A stretch of DNA of 64,000 nucleotides, taken from positions 1,736,001-1,800,000 of the forward strand of contig NZ_AP017313.1 of the NCBI RefSeq assembly GCF_002355435.1. Reading direction: 5' to 3'. The position numbers and the translations under genes are program-made. Of the stretch, positions 55,282 through 64,000 are shown piece after piece; positions within the stretch are counted from its first letter, which is position 1; each line of letters opens with the position of its first letter. Below the pieces are notes generated by a model. It was not told the origin of the DNA, ran no database searches, and saw only the letters and a program-made list of their open reading frames with translations. The stretch comes from Mucilaginibacter gotjawali (GTDB lineage: Bacteria; Bacteroidota; Bacteroidia; Sphingobacteriales; Sphingobacteriaceae).

Positions 55282-56154
55282 ATGATGAAAAAAATACTAT
55301 TCTCCACCTTTATATTGTTTAGTACGATTGGTTGGGCGGCTGCCCAGGGCCCTGCTGCCGATGTAAACAAAGTTGTAAACGCAGATAAAGATTTTGACAA
55401 ATTAATTGAAAGAAAAGGAATTAAAGACGGGTTTTTAGCTGTGGCTGATCCTGAAGGTATTGTTTTTAAACCCAATGTAGTTAACATTATTGAGTTTTAT
55501 AATAATATTGATAAACAGGCTGGTAATTTAAAACAGCACGCCAACTTCGGACGCATTTCTGCCAATGGCGACCTGGCGTTTACAGCCGGGCCGTACGTTT
55601 ATCAAAACGGGACGGATGATACCGATAAGGTGTTTGGCGATTATGTTTCTATATGGAGGGCTGAGGGTGAAAATGGTTTAAAGTTACTGATCAACCTGGG
55701 TATACAGCATCCCGAGCCTGAGCAGGATCCTATTTCTGATTTCAAAAACCCCGACTCGGTAAGGCAGGTAGCCGTAAGCAAAGATCCTTTTGCCGGGAAA
55801 AAGATCATCCTTGCTACTGACAATGTATTTAATCATTCATTGTCAATTTCAACAATGGCCAGTTATAAGGAGTTTTTGAGCCCCGAGGGCCGGTATTATT
55901 TCCCCGGTTTTGAACCAATGACCGGGCAGGATAAGGTAATGAAGTTTATTGATAATGAAGCCATCTCCATAACGGCGCAAACTACAAACGGCGGACGCTC
56001 TACCAGCAACGATTTGGCCTATACTTATGGTAAAGCACGTATAAAAAAGGGCGACATCGTCAGTAACTACAACTATGTACGTATCTGGGAACAGGATGCC
56101 GGCCATAAATGGGATATTGTACTTGAAATATTTTCAGCAGTTGAAAATGAATAA
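55282..56154 (+). CDS. Secreted protein with two NTF2-like (DUF4440-type) domains
   Basis: A 290-residue protein with signal peptide (FSTFILFSTIGWAAAQ). The first half and the second half each look like a DUF4440/SnoaL-like cone: VVNADKDFDKLIERKGIKDGFLAVADPEGIVF, then ISANGDLAFTAGPYVYQ and again MASYKEFLSPEGRYYFPGF, DLAYTYGKARIKKGD. Typical of secreted bacterial NTF2 proteins whose ligand is unknown. Two in-frame ATG lie next to each other at the start. Confidence 0.7.
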   Translation: MMKKILFSTFILFSTIGWAAAQGPAADVNKVVNADKDFDKLIERKGIKDGFLAVADPEGIVFKPNVVNIIEFYNNIDKQAGNLKQHANFGRISANGDLAFTAGPYVYQNGTDDTDKVFGDYVSIWRAEGENGLKLLINLGIQHPEPEQDPISDFKNPDSVRQVAVSKDPFAGKKIILATDNVFNHSLSISTMASYKEFLSPEGRYYFPGFEPMTGQDKVMKFIDNEAISITAQTTNGGRSTSNDLAYTYGKARIKKGDIVSNYNYVRIWEQDAGHKWDIVLEIFSAVENE

Positions 56155-56184
56155 AAGTTAAGCGAAGAATATCAGCATAAATAC

Positions 56185-56220
56185 AAAAGGCAGCATTTTA
56201 TATAATTGCTGCTTTTTTTT
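56185..56220 (+). terminator. Rho-independent terminator
   Basis: GCAGCA and TGCTGC pair around an A/T loop, continued by one G-T wobble and A-T pairs, followed by eight T. About 35 bases after the NTF2-like gene. Confidence 0.7.
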
Positions 56221-56367
56221 TGACCTTAAATATTAAATCGTCCCCTGTTTTCAGGGTAATTGTGTTTTTTTTATAGCCTGTTTGTTAATAACTTTAAATT
56301 TTGTTTATAAACAACCCGAACCCTATTGGATCTTAACCGTACAAAGTATTAACCAAGCCGATATAAT

Positions 56368-56544
56368 ATGGGAGATTTAAATCAGTTCAAAAGGTCGAAA
56401 GAAAGGATCACAGAAGTCCTGTCACATCTGATGCATAAAAACATCAAAGATGAGAAGACCAGTATGTTTATTGCTGACCTACAGAATTCGATCAATAAAC
56501 TGGAAAGTAAAATAGAGGAATTTAAACGGCAAAAGGCCAGTTAA
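56368..56544 (+). CDS. Small coiled-coil protein (58 residues)
   Basis: An open frame starting MGDLNQFKRSKERITEVLSH and ending EFKRQKAS, very charged, with a heptad-like pattern in its second half (FIADLQNSINKLESKIEEFK). The codon and charge pattern suggests a real gene although it is short. No family is recognised. It lies free between a terminator and the DUF3108-like gene on the other strand. Confidence 0.55.
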   Translation: MGDLNQFKRSKERITEVLSHLMHKNIKDEKTSMFIADLQNSINKLESKIEEFKRQKAS

Positions 56545-56567
56545 AAACCCCAATAATTATTGCCCGC

Positions 56568-57260
56568 TTAATTTATTGCCACAAGCGCAGTTGTCCCCAT
56601 CAGCTTGCCATTTTTATTATAAGTTTCGGATTTTATAAAACGGCCAAGCGCCGGCGAAAACCATTCAGTTGATTGCATATTCACCGGTATGCCAATCCCC
56701 ATCATTTTGGTTTCCATACGGATGTCGTAAGTGATCTTAAAACATTCAAAATCTCCGGCTGGTGTACTGATGGTTTCTTTTAATACCACGTTTCGGTTGG
56801 TAATATCCATGTGGGTTTCGCCAAACTTTTGGCCGTTATTTAATATGGTGATCACCATTGAGCCATCATCAAGTTTTTGGCCCGCACTAAGGTTAAGCGG
56901 GTAGCTTAAATACTTGCCATCGGCCTGCATTTGCATATTGCTCATTTGCTTGTTGCCGTTTGCCGGCATAAACGACCGCATATCAATGTTGACGGATGAG
57001 CCGTTGCAGGTAATGTCAAAATCGCTGTTTCCAATAACTTTACCGTTTTTGTCAGTTATTTCGCTGTGAGTGCTAATTGTTGCAGCATCTTTTTTTACCG
57101 AACTGTAAGTGATTTTCCCGGTTTGATTGCCTTTGGCATCCGAATTACTGTAAACCAACTTTTTGCCGTTGGTGGCGTTCAAAAACTGTTCGCAACTCTG
57201 CGCATAGCCGAAGCGAACCAGCACCAACAACGATAGCGCTGTGATAATGATCTTTTTCAT
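56568..57260 (-). CDS. Secreted DUF3108-like protein
   Basis: A 230-residue protein with signal peptide (MKKIIITALSLLVLVRFGYAQ). Then beta-rich: NGKKLVYSNSDAKGNQTGKI, TISTPAGDFECFKITYDI, and WFSPALGRFIKSETYNKNGKL near the end. This pattern resembles DUF3108/TapB-type periplasmic proteins, but the match is from memory. Stand-alone gene. Confidence 0.6.
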   Translation of the reverse strand: MKKIIITALSLLVLVRFGYAQSCEQFLNATNGKKLVYSNSDAKGNQTGKITYSSVKKDAATISTHSEITDKNGKVIGNSDFDITCNGSSVNIDMRSFMPANGNKQMSNMQMQADGKYLSYPLNLSAGQKLDDGSMVITILNNGQKFGETHMDITNRNVVLKETISTPAGDFECFKITYDIRMETKMMGIGIPVNMQSTEWFSPALGRFIKSETYNKNGKLMGTTALVAIN

Positions 57261-57484
57261 GGTAATTAAGTTTAAAGTATTTGCTTTTAGTGTTTTATGT
57301 ATAAAAATACTTATAAAACAATTAGTTGCATATTTTTTTTCCCGTTAAAATCAGAGTGGTGTTACGCAGGAATCGTCGCATGAAACGCTAATTGTTAAAA
57401 TTATTCAGTTTTTAGTTAAATATTGTTAAGGGGTGTTAAATGATTTAGCTATTTGAAAAATTAGGCAGAAATTGGTATGTATTA

Positions 57485-57584
57485 GTTGATTAAGTGAATG
57501 GTTGACGAGGTGAGTAGGTTTCGCCGATCTGCGCAACTCAATCAACTTAATCCAACTCAATCAACCATTTAACTAATTCACAAC
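57485..57584. repeat. Period-8 GTTGA repeat with loose inverted arm, upstream of the DUF2723 gene
   Basis: GTTGATTA, AGTGAATG, GTTGACGA, GGTGAGTA and GGTTTCGC at exactly 8-base spacing; the opposite arm has CAAC words at 57534, 57543, 57553, 57562 and 57581, less regular. Related in unit to the element at 4895. It ends just before the DUF2723 ATG (57587). Confidence 0.6.
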
Positions 57585-57586
57585 TT

Positions 57587-60500
57587 ATGCAACACAATTA
57601 CAAAAAGATCAACAATTTTTTAGGCTGGCTTTGTTTTGTAATAGCCACCACTACCTACGTTTTAACGCTCGAACCATCGGTGAGCTTTTGGGACTGCGGG
57701 GAGTTTATCTCCTGTGCTTACCGTTTGCAGGTATCGCACCAGCCTGGCTATCCTTTGTTTGCAATGCTGGGCAAGGCGTTTTCATTATTGTCATTTGGCG
57801 ACCGTACAAAAGTAGCCTATTGTACCAATTTAATGTCGGCGCTGGCCAGCGGAGCTACTATTATGTTCCTTTTCTGGACAATCACTGCCCTGGCACGAAA
57901 GCTGGTTAAACCAGGTGAAGAAAATAGCCGCCAACACCAACTGCTAACCTTCGGCGCCGGTTTGGTAGGCGCACTTGCCTTTACCTTTACCGATACTTTT
58001 TGGTTTTCGGCGGTTGAGACTATCGTATTTGCCATTTCTTCCTTGTGCACTGCTATTGTTTTTTGGGCGATATTAAAATGGGATGCTAAAGCTGATACGC
58101 CCGGGGCTGATAAATGGATCCTGCTTATCGCTTACCTCATCGGCCTTTCTATGGGGATACACCTGCTTAATTTATTGACCATACCTGCAATTGCTATGGT
58201 TTATTATTTCCGCAGGTTTAAAAAAATCAGCCTTAAAAATGGCATAATGGCTTTTCTTATCAGTATCCTTATACTCGCTATAGTCCAGTTCGGTATCAGG
58301 GGCTACACTGTATATTTTGCCGCCTGGTTTGATTTTTACTTTGTTAATTCGCTGGGAATGGCATTTGGCAGCGGGGCATTTGTATTTATGGCGTTACTTT
58401 TCGCCGTGCTCATTTTTGGGATCTGGTACAGTATCAAACATAAAAAGCCATTGTTGAACCTGGCGCTCTTGTGTACCATCTTTATTTATTTCGGCTATAG
58501 CTCATTTGTTTATATCCCTATCCGTGCTGCTGCCAATACCGATCTCAACAACTCGCACCCTGATAATGCTTTCACTTTATATGGCTATTTAAACCGGGTG
58601 CAGTATGGCGAAACCCCTTTGTTATCCGGCCCGTATTTCGATGCTAAAATTATTGATGAAAAAGAAGGCCCTGCTATTTACCGTAAAGGGAAAACCCAAT
58701 ATGAGAATGCCGGAAAAAGCATGGAATATGTGTACGACCACAACACGTTTTTACCCCGCATGTGGAGCACCGAATCGGACCCGTATTATGCACAGAATGT
58801 GCAGTTCTACAAGCAATGGCTGCAATTGGGCGATGGCCAGGCGCCAACATTTTCGGACAACCTGAAATGGCTGTTCAGCTGGCAGGTTTACCAAATGTAT
58901 GCCCGCTACTTTTTATGGAACTTTGTGGGGCGTTATAATGATGCTGACGGGCAACAAAGCACCGTGGGCGTAAACGGGAACTGGACAAGCGGCTTGTTCG
59001 ATGGGGGCAAACACCTGCCGAAAGCAGTGATAGATGATGTAACCTACACGCCGCTGTATGCGCTTCCGCTCGTGCTGGGTTTGTTAGGTGCATATTATCA
59101 TTTTAAGCGTAAAAAAAGGGATGCGCTGGTGATTGCGCTTTTATTCTTTTTTACAGGCGTCGCCATCGTGCTGTATGTTAACCAAAACTCGCTTCAGCCC
59201 CGCGAACGCGATTATTCGTATGTGGGCTCTTTTTATGCTTTCGCGATATGGATAGGGTTGGGCGTAATTGCCCTTGCCGAAATTGTACGCTTAAAGCTGA
59301 ATGCCAGGCTTGCAGCTTATGGTTCCTTTGGCGTGTGTATGATGGCTGTGCCGGTATTGCTGGCCTGTAAAGAGTGGCGGGCGCATGATCGTTCAACGAA
59401 ACTTACGCCGCATGATATGGCTTACAACTTTCTTATCTCCTGTCCAAAAAATGCCATTTTGTTTACTTATGGCGATAATGATACTTACTCGCTTTGGTAT
59501 GACCAGGAAGTTGAAGGCATAAGGCCGGATGTGCGTATTGTTTGTATGAGCCTGTTTAGTGGCGACTGGTATATCCACCAGATGCAGGGAAAGATGAACC
59601 AGTCGGCGCCATTGCCGGTTACCATGCCTTTTGATAAGTATAAAGAGGGGGTGAGGGATGTTGTTTATTACAACGATGCCAAAATTGCCGGGAATGTTGA
59701 ACTGAAGGACGTTTTTGATTTTGTTACCTCGGACGACAGCCGCGCAAAGATGACCTTGCAGGATGGCTCCCTGGCCAATTTTATGCCAACCAAAAACTTT
59801 AAATTAACGGTTAACCCGGACGAAGTGATAAAAAATGGTGTGATTACTGCTGATCAGAAAGAAAAATTGGCACCAGAAATGGACTGGAAAATATCATCCA
59901 ATTATTTAACCAAAGATAACCTGGCCATGATGGATATCATCGCACATAATAACTGGAAAAGGCCCATTTGCTTTACTACTACCATGAGCGAGAGTAGTAT
60001 GTTCGGCCTGTTGCCATATCTTTATAAAGAGGGATTTGTTTATCACCTCATCCCTTTTAAAACTGAAGTAAGTAAAGATGCGCAATCATCTAAAACCAAC
60101 AGCCTGGTAATGTATGGCAATGTAGTGAACAAGTTTAAATACGGCAATTTTAAAACCGCCAGGTACCTGGATAATGTATCTAAAACGCAGTTCTATTTAA
60201 ATATGCAGATCACATTTAACGACCTTGCCCACGGCCTTATACAGGATGGTCGTCCTGACCTGGCCCTTAAATCACTGCATAAATTTGATGATGAAATGCC
60301 GGATATTACACCCGATATTGATACTGCGGCACAAAAGTTCTTTATGTCGCAAACGGCCTATAAGCTGGATGATATCAAATTGGGTAATCAATTGGTAAAA
60401 AGCGTTGATAACTATATCACCGGTCAGCTGGATTACAATTATGAATTACTGAAACAAAACAATAACCAGGCGATTGACGGACGCACCGTGCAGCTCGGGA

Positions 60501-60622
60501 TGCAATTGCTGAATGGTATGACAGACACTGCCAAAACAAGCCACCAAACGGAATTAAGTAACCAGTTACAGGCACAACTGAAGGATTATGAGAATAAGTT
60601 TGCCGTATTGGAAAACAGGTAG
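57587..60622 (+). CDS. DUF2723 large membrane protein (GT117-like glycosyltransferase)
   Basis: A 1011-residue protein. The N-terminal half has about 12 membrane helices, beginning with LCFVIATTTYVLTLEPSVSF and the conserved acidic WDCGEFI, similar to protein O-mannosyltransferase-type membrane enzymes; as I recall the family is in CAZy GT117. The C-terminal half is soluble and charged. These proteins are thought to glycosylate exported proteins in Bacteroidota. Stand-alone gene. Confidence 0.85.
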   Translation: MQHNYKKINNFLGWLCFVIATTTYVLTLEPSVSFWDCGEFISCAYRLQVSHQPGYPLFAMLGKAFSLLSFGDRTKVAYCTNLMSALASGATIMFLFWTITALARKLVKPGEENSRQHQLLTFGAGLVGALAFTFTDTFWFSAVETIVFAISSLCTAIVFWAILKWDAKADTPGADKWILLIAYLIGLSMGIHLLNLLTIPAIAMVYYFRRFKKISLKNGIMAFLISILILAIVQFGIRGYTVYFAAWFDFYFVNSLGMAFGSGAFVFMALLFAVLIFGIWYSIKHKKPLLNLALLCTIFIYFGYSSFVYIPIRAAANTDLNNSHPDNAFTLYGYLNRVQYGETPLLSGPYFDAKIIDEKEGPAIYRKGKTQYENAGKSMEYVYDHNTFLPRMWSTESDPYYAQNVQFYKQWLQLGDGQAPTFSDNLKWLFSWQVYQMYARYFLWNFVGRYNDADGQQSTVGVNGNWTSGLFDGGKHLPKAVIDDVTYTPLYALPLVLGLLGAYYHFKRKKRDALVIALLFFFTGVAIVLYVNQNSLQPRERDYSYVGSFYAFAIWIGLGVIALAEIVRLKLNARLAAYGSFGVCMMAVPVLLACKEWRAHDRSTKLTPHDMAYNFLISCPKNAILFTYGDNDTYSLWYDQEVEGIRPDVRIVCMSLFSGDWYIHQMQGKMNQSAPLPVTMPFDKYKEGVRDVVYYNDAKIAGNVELKDVFDFVTSDDSRAKMTLQDGSLANFMPTKNFKLTVNPDEVIKNGVITADQKEKLAPEMDWKISSNYLTKDNLAMMDIIAHNNWKRPICFTTTMSESSMFGLLPYLYKEGFVYHLIPFKTEVSKDAQSSKTNSLVMYGNVVNKFKYGNFKTARYLDNVSKTQFYLNMQITFNDLAHGLIQDGRPDLALKSLHKFDDEMPDITPDIDTAAQKFFMSQTAYKLDDIKLGNQLVKSVDNYITGQLDYNYELLKQNNNQAIDGRTVQLGMQLLNGMTDTAKTSHQTELSNQLQAQLKDYENKFAVLENR

Positions 60623-60770
60623 TATTCCGGCGTCCATATTTCATGGATTTCAGCGTAAAGCTCTTTTTCTTTTACTATAATCCCGGACTATCGGCTATGG
60701 TAAGAAAAGGTGTTCGTTCGTTTTTTACTAAAGCAGGTGGTAAAACAAACAGACACATTAAAATGCAAAA

Positions 60771-60799
60771 AGGAGGCTGTCTCAAAAAGGCAGCCTCCT
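60771..60799. terminator. Terminator hairpin between convergent genes
   Basis: AGGAGGCTG and CAGCCTCCT pair perfectly around an 11-base loop. It lies between the DUF2723 gene (plus) and the 542-residue gene (minus). A long A-run stands before it, so it works best as a terminator for the minus strand. Confidence 0.65.
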
Positions 60800-60828
60800 A
60801 ACATTCACAGGTATAAAAAATGCCGGTA

Positions 60829-62457
60829 TTATTTACCTTTCACCACTAACGCTTCCAGGAAACTAACAATCCGTGAAGGCTGTTTTCCGTTTCGTGGATA
60901 ATGAGCGTTTACCTGTACAAGGTAGATCTCGCCGGGTTTTGCATTTCCGGGTACGGTGCCCGAAATTTTAAATTCAGTCTCGGCAGGGTTTTCAAATTGT
61001 ACAATATGCCTGCCGTACTCCTTATGCTGTTCAATTCTCCCTTTTGAAACAGGGATTATCTCGTGCTTAAGTTCAGTTACCGGTAGCTCTTCGTGCAGAG
61101 ACGGGATAAGGTATGGCGGTGTTTTGCAGTAAATAGCCCGGTTTGCCCTAACAACCTCCAAAACTTTGTCGTTTTTAGCAAAGTCAGCTGCAACGTGCCG
61201 CACGTTAACCGCAATACTGATCTCCGCTACCGGATCAAAGTGATGAACGCGCCCCAGACCCAGGATGATATGCCATGGGGCGCCCGGCGATACAAACAGC
61301 GTATCGGTGTTCCTCCAGGCCGAGCAGCTATGGGCGACATTAATGTCGGGCCGTGGTATGTCAGTTGCGCTGCTCAGGCTGTTGGCATTAAAACTGCAGG
61401 CGGTGCCGGGGGTAAACAAACTAACGGCGGCGCAAGTGTGGCTATCAATGCCGCCAGCGTTTACAAACGGCACAGATGAGTATACGATAGTACTGCCACC
61501 GGCCGGAACTGTTGCAACCTGGGTATCCAGGTATTGGCCAATGGTGGCCACACCTTCGGGTATTGTCCAAAAAGTAACCTTTGTGCTTACCTCAAATTCC
61601 GAGTCGTTGTGGATCCTCGCAGCAAATCCGTAAGATACACCAGGCAGTACTTTTGTGTCGCCACCAATTACAGGTACAACTGTACCTATGGATGTAGTGC
61701 TGAACGGGGTGAACAGGATGATATCCGGGCTTTCGTATCCGCCGGTAATATAAACCGATTCGGGCTGCTGGTAAAATGCAAATGCCACCAGGTTTGATGG
61801 TGTATTTCCGGTTACAATTAAATTTTGCCCGCTAACCTGGGGGTTGCTGCCGGCGCCTTCCAATATGTCCCACTTATCAAAATTCGCATTGCTGTTAATA
61901 ACTGCGGGTGTGGGCATAGGGTTCGCCGCGGCGGTTACGGTTTCAGTTGCAGGTACTACGCCCAGTGAGCCATACACGTTCACATTGTGCGTTAGTCCGT
62001 TATCGGGTGCAATACCGGTTACAAAAAAATTATCTAAAAATTCACCCGTTGTTTCGTCAAAAGCATCAAGGTAAATGCCGGGGCCACCTCCTCCCGGGCC
62101 CGAAATGCCGCTGGCAAGGTAAACGGCCAGTATGTTGATGGTTTGCGAACCCACTAAAAGCGGGTTGTCAGGATCCGAACCAGGCAGGTTAGCAAGGTTT
62201 GTTGAGGTTTGCCCCGCCCCGCATCCGGATACATTGATAAAACCGAATGTATAGGTTGTTGTACCCTGGGTGTGGCTCGCCGGTGGCATATCGGGGTGAA
62301 ACTGGCTGCCGGGCGCCAAATCGTTTGTTGGCGGGACAATGATACCCGGTACAGGAACGTAGGTTGACGATGAGGCAGGGATCCTGTTTTGTCTGGTTAC
62401 AGGGCCGCCAACTGCTAGCGGCTCATAGTAAACATAATTATAAATTGCGTTAGGCAT
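60829..62457 (-). CDS. Unknown 542-residue beta-rich protein
   Basis: No signal peptide: it begins MPNAIYNYVYYEPLAVGGPV. The middle is rich in Gly, Pro, Thr, Val and Asn, as in adhesin or surface repeats, with Ig-like beta segments (VSTKVTFWTIPEGVATIGQ; PGEIYLVQVNAHYPRNGKQ). Several Cys (GCGAGQ, HTCAAV, GTACSF). I know no family. It is free-standing. The lack of an export signal is odd for such composition and suggests a dedicated secretion route or cytoplasmic role. Confidence 0.6.
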   Translation of the reverse strand: MPNAIYNYVYYEPLAVGGPVTRQNRIPASSSTYVPVPGIIVPPTNDLAPGSQFHPDMPPASHTQGTTTYTFGFINVSGCGAGQTSTNLANLPGSDPDNPLLVGSQTINILAVYLASGISGPGGGGPGIYLDAFDETTGEFLDNFFVTGIAPDNGLTHNVNVYGSLGVVPATETVTAAANPMPTPAVINSNANFDKWDILEGAGSNPQVSGQNLIVTGNTPSNLVAFAFYQQPESVYITGGYESPDIILFTPFSTTSIGTVVPVIGGDTKVLPGVSYGFAARIHNDSEFEVSTKVTFWTIPEGVATIGQYLDTQVATVPAGGSTIVYSSVPFVNAGGIDSHTCAAVSLFTPGTACSFNANSLSSATDIPRPDINVAHSCSAWRNTDTLFVSPGAPWHIILGLGRVHHFDPVAEISIAVNVRHVAADFAKNDKVLEVVRANRAIYCKTPPYLIPSLHEELPVTELKHEIIPVSKGRIEQHKEYGRHIVQFENPAETEFKISGTVPGNAKPGEIYLVQVNAHYPRNGKQPSRIVSFLEALVVKGK

Positions 62458-62933
62458 GACGATGTTTTTTTAATGTTTTTACCTACTCTGTTTCCCGTTT
62501 TCGGCTCACCGGGTGCTTACTCTTTTGTTTGTTTTTGCTGCAGACAATAGCAAAGGGATTTTCGGCTTCTTGCTCCGTATTAATTTAGATGATGAGTCAT
62601 AAGTTTCGAATCTGAAGTAAAATATGGCAAGGGGGTTATTCGAACCTGAGATTCAAGGCTTAGGGCTTAATTGGTTAATCAATAGTCAAAGTTATCTTGC
62701 ATAAAGGCTGGATAGCTGCGTATCAGCACTGAATTTGCGGGAGGGTTTTTACGTAATGTTTTCAGGTGGTACAACGGTAAGCCATTAAACGGCACAATAA
62801 AAAAAAATACCGGGCGTATGTTTATTTATTACTATCTGCTGAATTTACAGGCTATTACAAATGTGAGTGAAATGATAAGAAATAGAATGATTATATTTAC
62901 TTTGGTAAATGAATTTAAAGCAGATCCATAAAA
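62458..62933. other. Gene-free spacer
   Basis: About 475 bases between divergent genes with no coding frame. Only an imperfect TTACTTTG about 30 bases before the response regulator gene resembles a promoter. Confidence 0.35.
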
Positions 62934-63398
62934 ATGTCAGATAATAAAATTGCCGTGCTTTATGTAGATGATGAAGAACATAACTTGTTTTCATTCAAAG
63001 CCACTTTTCGCATTAAATATAAAGTGTTAACCGCGCTCAGCGGCGCTGAGGCGCTGGATATTCTTGCTAAAAACCAGGTACATATTATTATAACTGACCA
63101 GCGCATGCCGGAAATGACAGGTATAGAGTTTTTGGAGAAAGTGCTGGATAAATTTCCGGACCCGATGAGGCTGCTGTTAACAGGCTACGCAGATATGAAT
63201 GCAGTTATTGACGCCGTAAATAAAGGGAAGATCTTTCATTACCTGGCTAAGCCCTGGAATGAAGAAGAATTGGATTTAACCATAAACAGGGCTTATGAAA
63301 AATACCTGGAACGCGTGCAACTAAAAGAAATGAACGAAAAGCTGGAACAATCCAATGATCAACTGGAGTTTCTGTTACGACAAAAGCTACTGTCGTGA
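62934..63398 (+). CDS. Response regulator with C-terminal coiled coil
   Basis: A 154-residue protein. VLYVDDEEHNLFSF is the acidic pocket, IIITDQRMPEMTGIEFL the phosphorylated Asp, LLLTGYAD the Thr, and FHYLAKPWNEEEL the Lys. After residue 120 comes a charged coiled coil (YLERVQLKEMNEKLEQSNDQ). The receiver resembles those of HD-GYP-type or kinase-linked regulators but no output domain is present. Its stop is only five bases from the convergent regulator gene. Confidence 0.88.
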   Translation: MSDNKIAVLYVDDEEHNLFSFKATFRIKYKVLTALSGAEALDILAKNQVHIIITDQRMPEMTGIEFLEKVLDKFPDPMRLLLTGYADMNAVIDAVNKGKIFHYLAKPWNEEELDLTINRAYEKYLERVQLKEMNEKLEQSNDQLEFLLRQKLLS

Positions 63399-63403
63399 CT
63401 GTT

Positions 63404-63829
63404 TTATTTATTACCTGCAGGCGGTACGTGCTTCAGCAATGAGGCTAGTTTTTCAAGGGTAAGGGGCTTTTCTACAAGGCTTTTTACTGTTTTAAAGGTT
63501 AATATTTTATAGATGTCCTTCGGATCGTTGGAAGATGATAATACGGTTAAAACGATGATGACATATTTTTTTTGTATTTCCGCAGGTATTTTTTCGAATT
63601 CCTCAACAAATTTAAAGCCGCTCATTACCGGCATTTGCAGATCAAGTAAAATTATTGTAGGAGGAACTACGTCGAAGTTGTTATTTTCCCTGATCAGTTC
63701 CAAGGCCTCCTGTGCATCATTAAAGGTTTTAATGATGAGATTTTGATTGGCCCGCTGCAAAAACTTTTGGGTTACATAGCAATCCAGCTCGCTGTCGTCA
63801 ATAATAATAAATGAAAGTTCTCTATTCAT
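63404..63829 (-). CDS. Single-domain response regulator (CheY-like)
   Basis: A 141-residue receiver of the Rcp1-type: IIIDDSELDCYVTQKFL at the start, IILLDLQMPVMSGFKFV with the Asp, IIVLTVLSSS and KSLVEKPLTLEKLASLL. Its start shares one base with the stop of the upstream kinase (TGATG), so they form a translationally coupled pair. Confidence 0.9.
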   Translation of the reverse strand: MNRELSFIIIDDSELDCYVTQKFLQRANQNLIIKTFNDAQEALELIRENNNFDVVPPTIILLDLQMPVMSGFKFVEEFEKIPAEIQKKYVIIVLTVLSSSNDPKDIYKILTFKTVKSLVEKPLTLEKLASLLKHVPPAGNK

Positions 63830-64000
63830 CAGATGGATGGAATTGTTACTTTAAAAGTTGTTCCCTGGTGCAAAACAGAGCTCACCTCAATTTGCCCGTT
63901 TAACTTTAGCAGTGCACTTTTTACATTATATAACCCAAATCCCGACCCCACTTCCGCGGAATTTGAGCGAAAGAAAAGGTTGAATATTTCGCCGAGATGG
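63829..64000 (-). CDS. Histidine kinase, C-terminal part only
   Basis: The visible 56 residues end the gene, whose start lies beyond the window. GSGFGLYNVKSALLKLNGQI is the G2 box and helix of an HATPase domain, and GTTFKVTIP is the last strand, as in two-component kinases. Overlaps the downstream regulator by one base. Confidence 0.85.
   Translation of the reverse strand, partial: HLGEIFNLFFRSNSAEVGSGFGLYNVKSALLKLNGQIEVSSVLHQGTTFKVTIPSI

Noticed and set aside
1..64000. CRISPR arrays, prophage, integrase or attachment sites
   Set aside because: No regular repeats with spacers, phage structural genes or recombinases are seen. The short period 7-9 arrays lack unique spacers and are not CRISPR.

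Overview
The window looks like a chromosomal stretch from a member of the Bacteroidota, most likely Sphingobacteriaceae (Mucilaginibacter-like). This is an inference from protein style (DUF2723, DUF5916, DUF5009, TolC/RND operons, CheB-CheR-PAS kinases), from TAnnTTTG promoter elements with an upstream TTTG, and from the scarcity of Shine-Dalgarno sequences. No phage, insertion sequence, CRISPR array or rRNA operon was seen. There is one tRNA (Val, TAC).

Layout. 0-9 kb: housekeeping and envelope genes (3' end of dgkA, recO, a DUF5009 membrane protein, a DUF5916 protein, ThuA, OmpW, tRNA-Val, DUF2461, small proteins). 9.4-16.9 kb: a one-strand tellurite/stress (Ter) operon with four terD paralogues, a HAD phosphatase-like gene and a phosphoribosyltransferase-like gene between the terD copies, telA, an unknown helical gene, terC and pgpA. 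17.3-28.6 kb: a complete uptake [NiFe]-hydrogenase locus (hypC-hypB-hypA on the minus strand; small subunit, large subunit, cytochrome b, protease, hypF, hypD, hypE and a nickel-transporter-like gene on the plus strand). The small subunit carries the six-cysteine proximal-cluster signature of oxygen-tolerant membrane-bound hydrogenases. A CRP/FNR-like box sits in the divergent promoter. 28.6-41.6 kb: ABC exporter, beta-barrel protein, START protein, a giant CheB-CheR-PAS-histidine kinase, phosphoglucomutase, GAF kinase, response regulator, a Tat-exported TIM-barrel protein and an SGNH hydrolase. 42.0-51.5 kb: a tolC-adaptor-RND-RND efflux operon with two tandem permeases. 51.8-64 kb: 2OG oxygenase, cysS, an NTF2-like secreted protein, DUF3108-like protein, the large DUF2723 membrane protein, an unknown 542-residue protein, and response regulators with the 3' end of a histidine kinase.

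Two cross-cutting observations. First, five genes (DUF2461, terD3, the helical ter gene, the ABC exporter and the second RND permease, the last at three places) are broken by seven frameshifts. Every one is repaired by adding a single base to a homopolymer run, so sequencing or assembly error is the likeliest cause, and several genes called broken here are probably intact in the cell. Second, intergenic spacers at six places hold short tandem repeats of period 7-9. Four have two arms and two or three of these fold back as inverted copies. They differ in sequence but share architecture, and three of them start or end inside the stop codon region of a gene.
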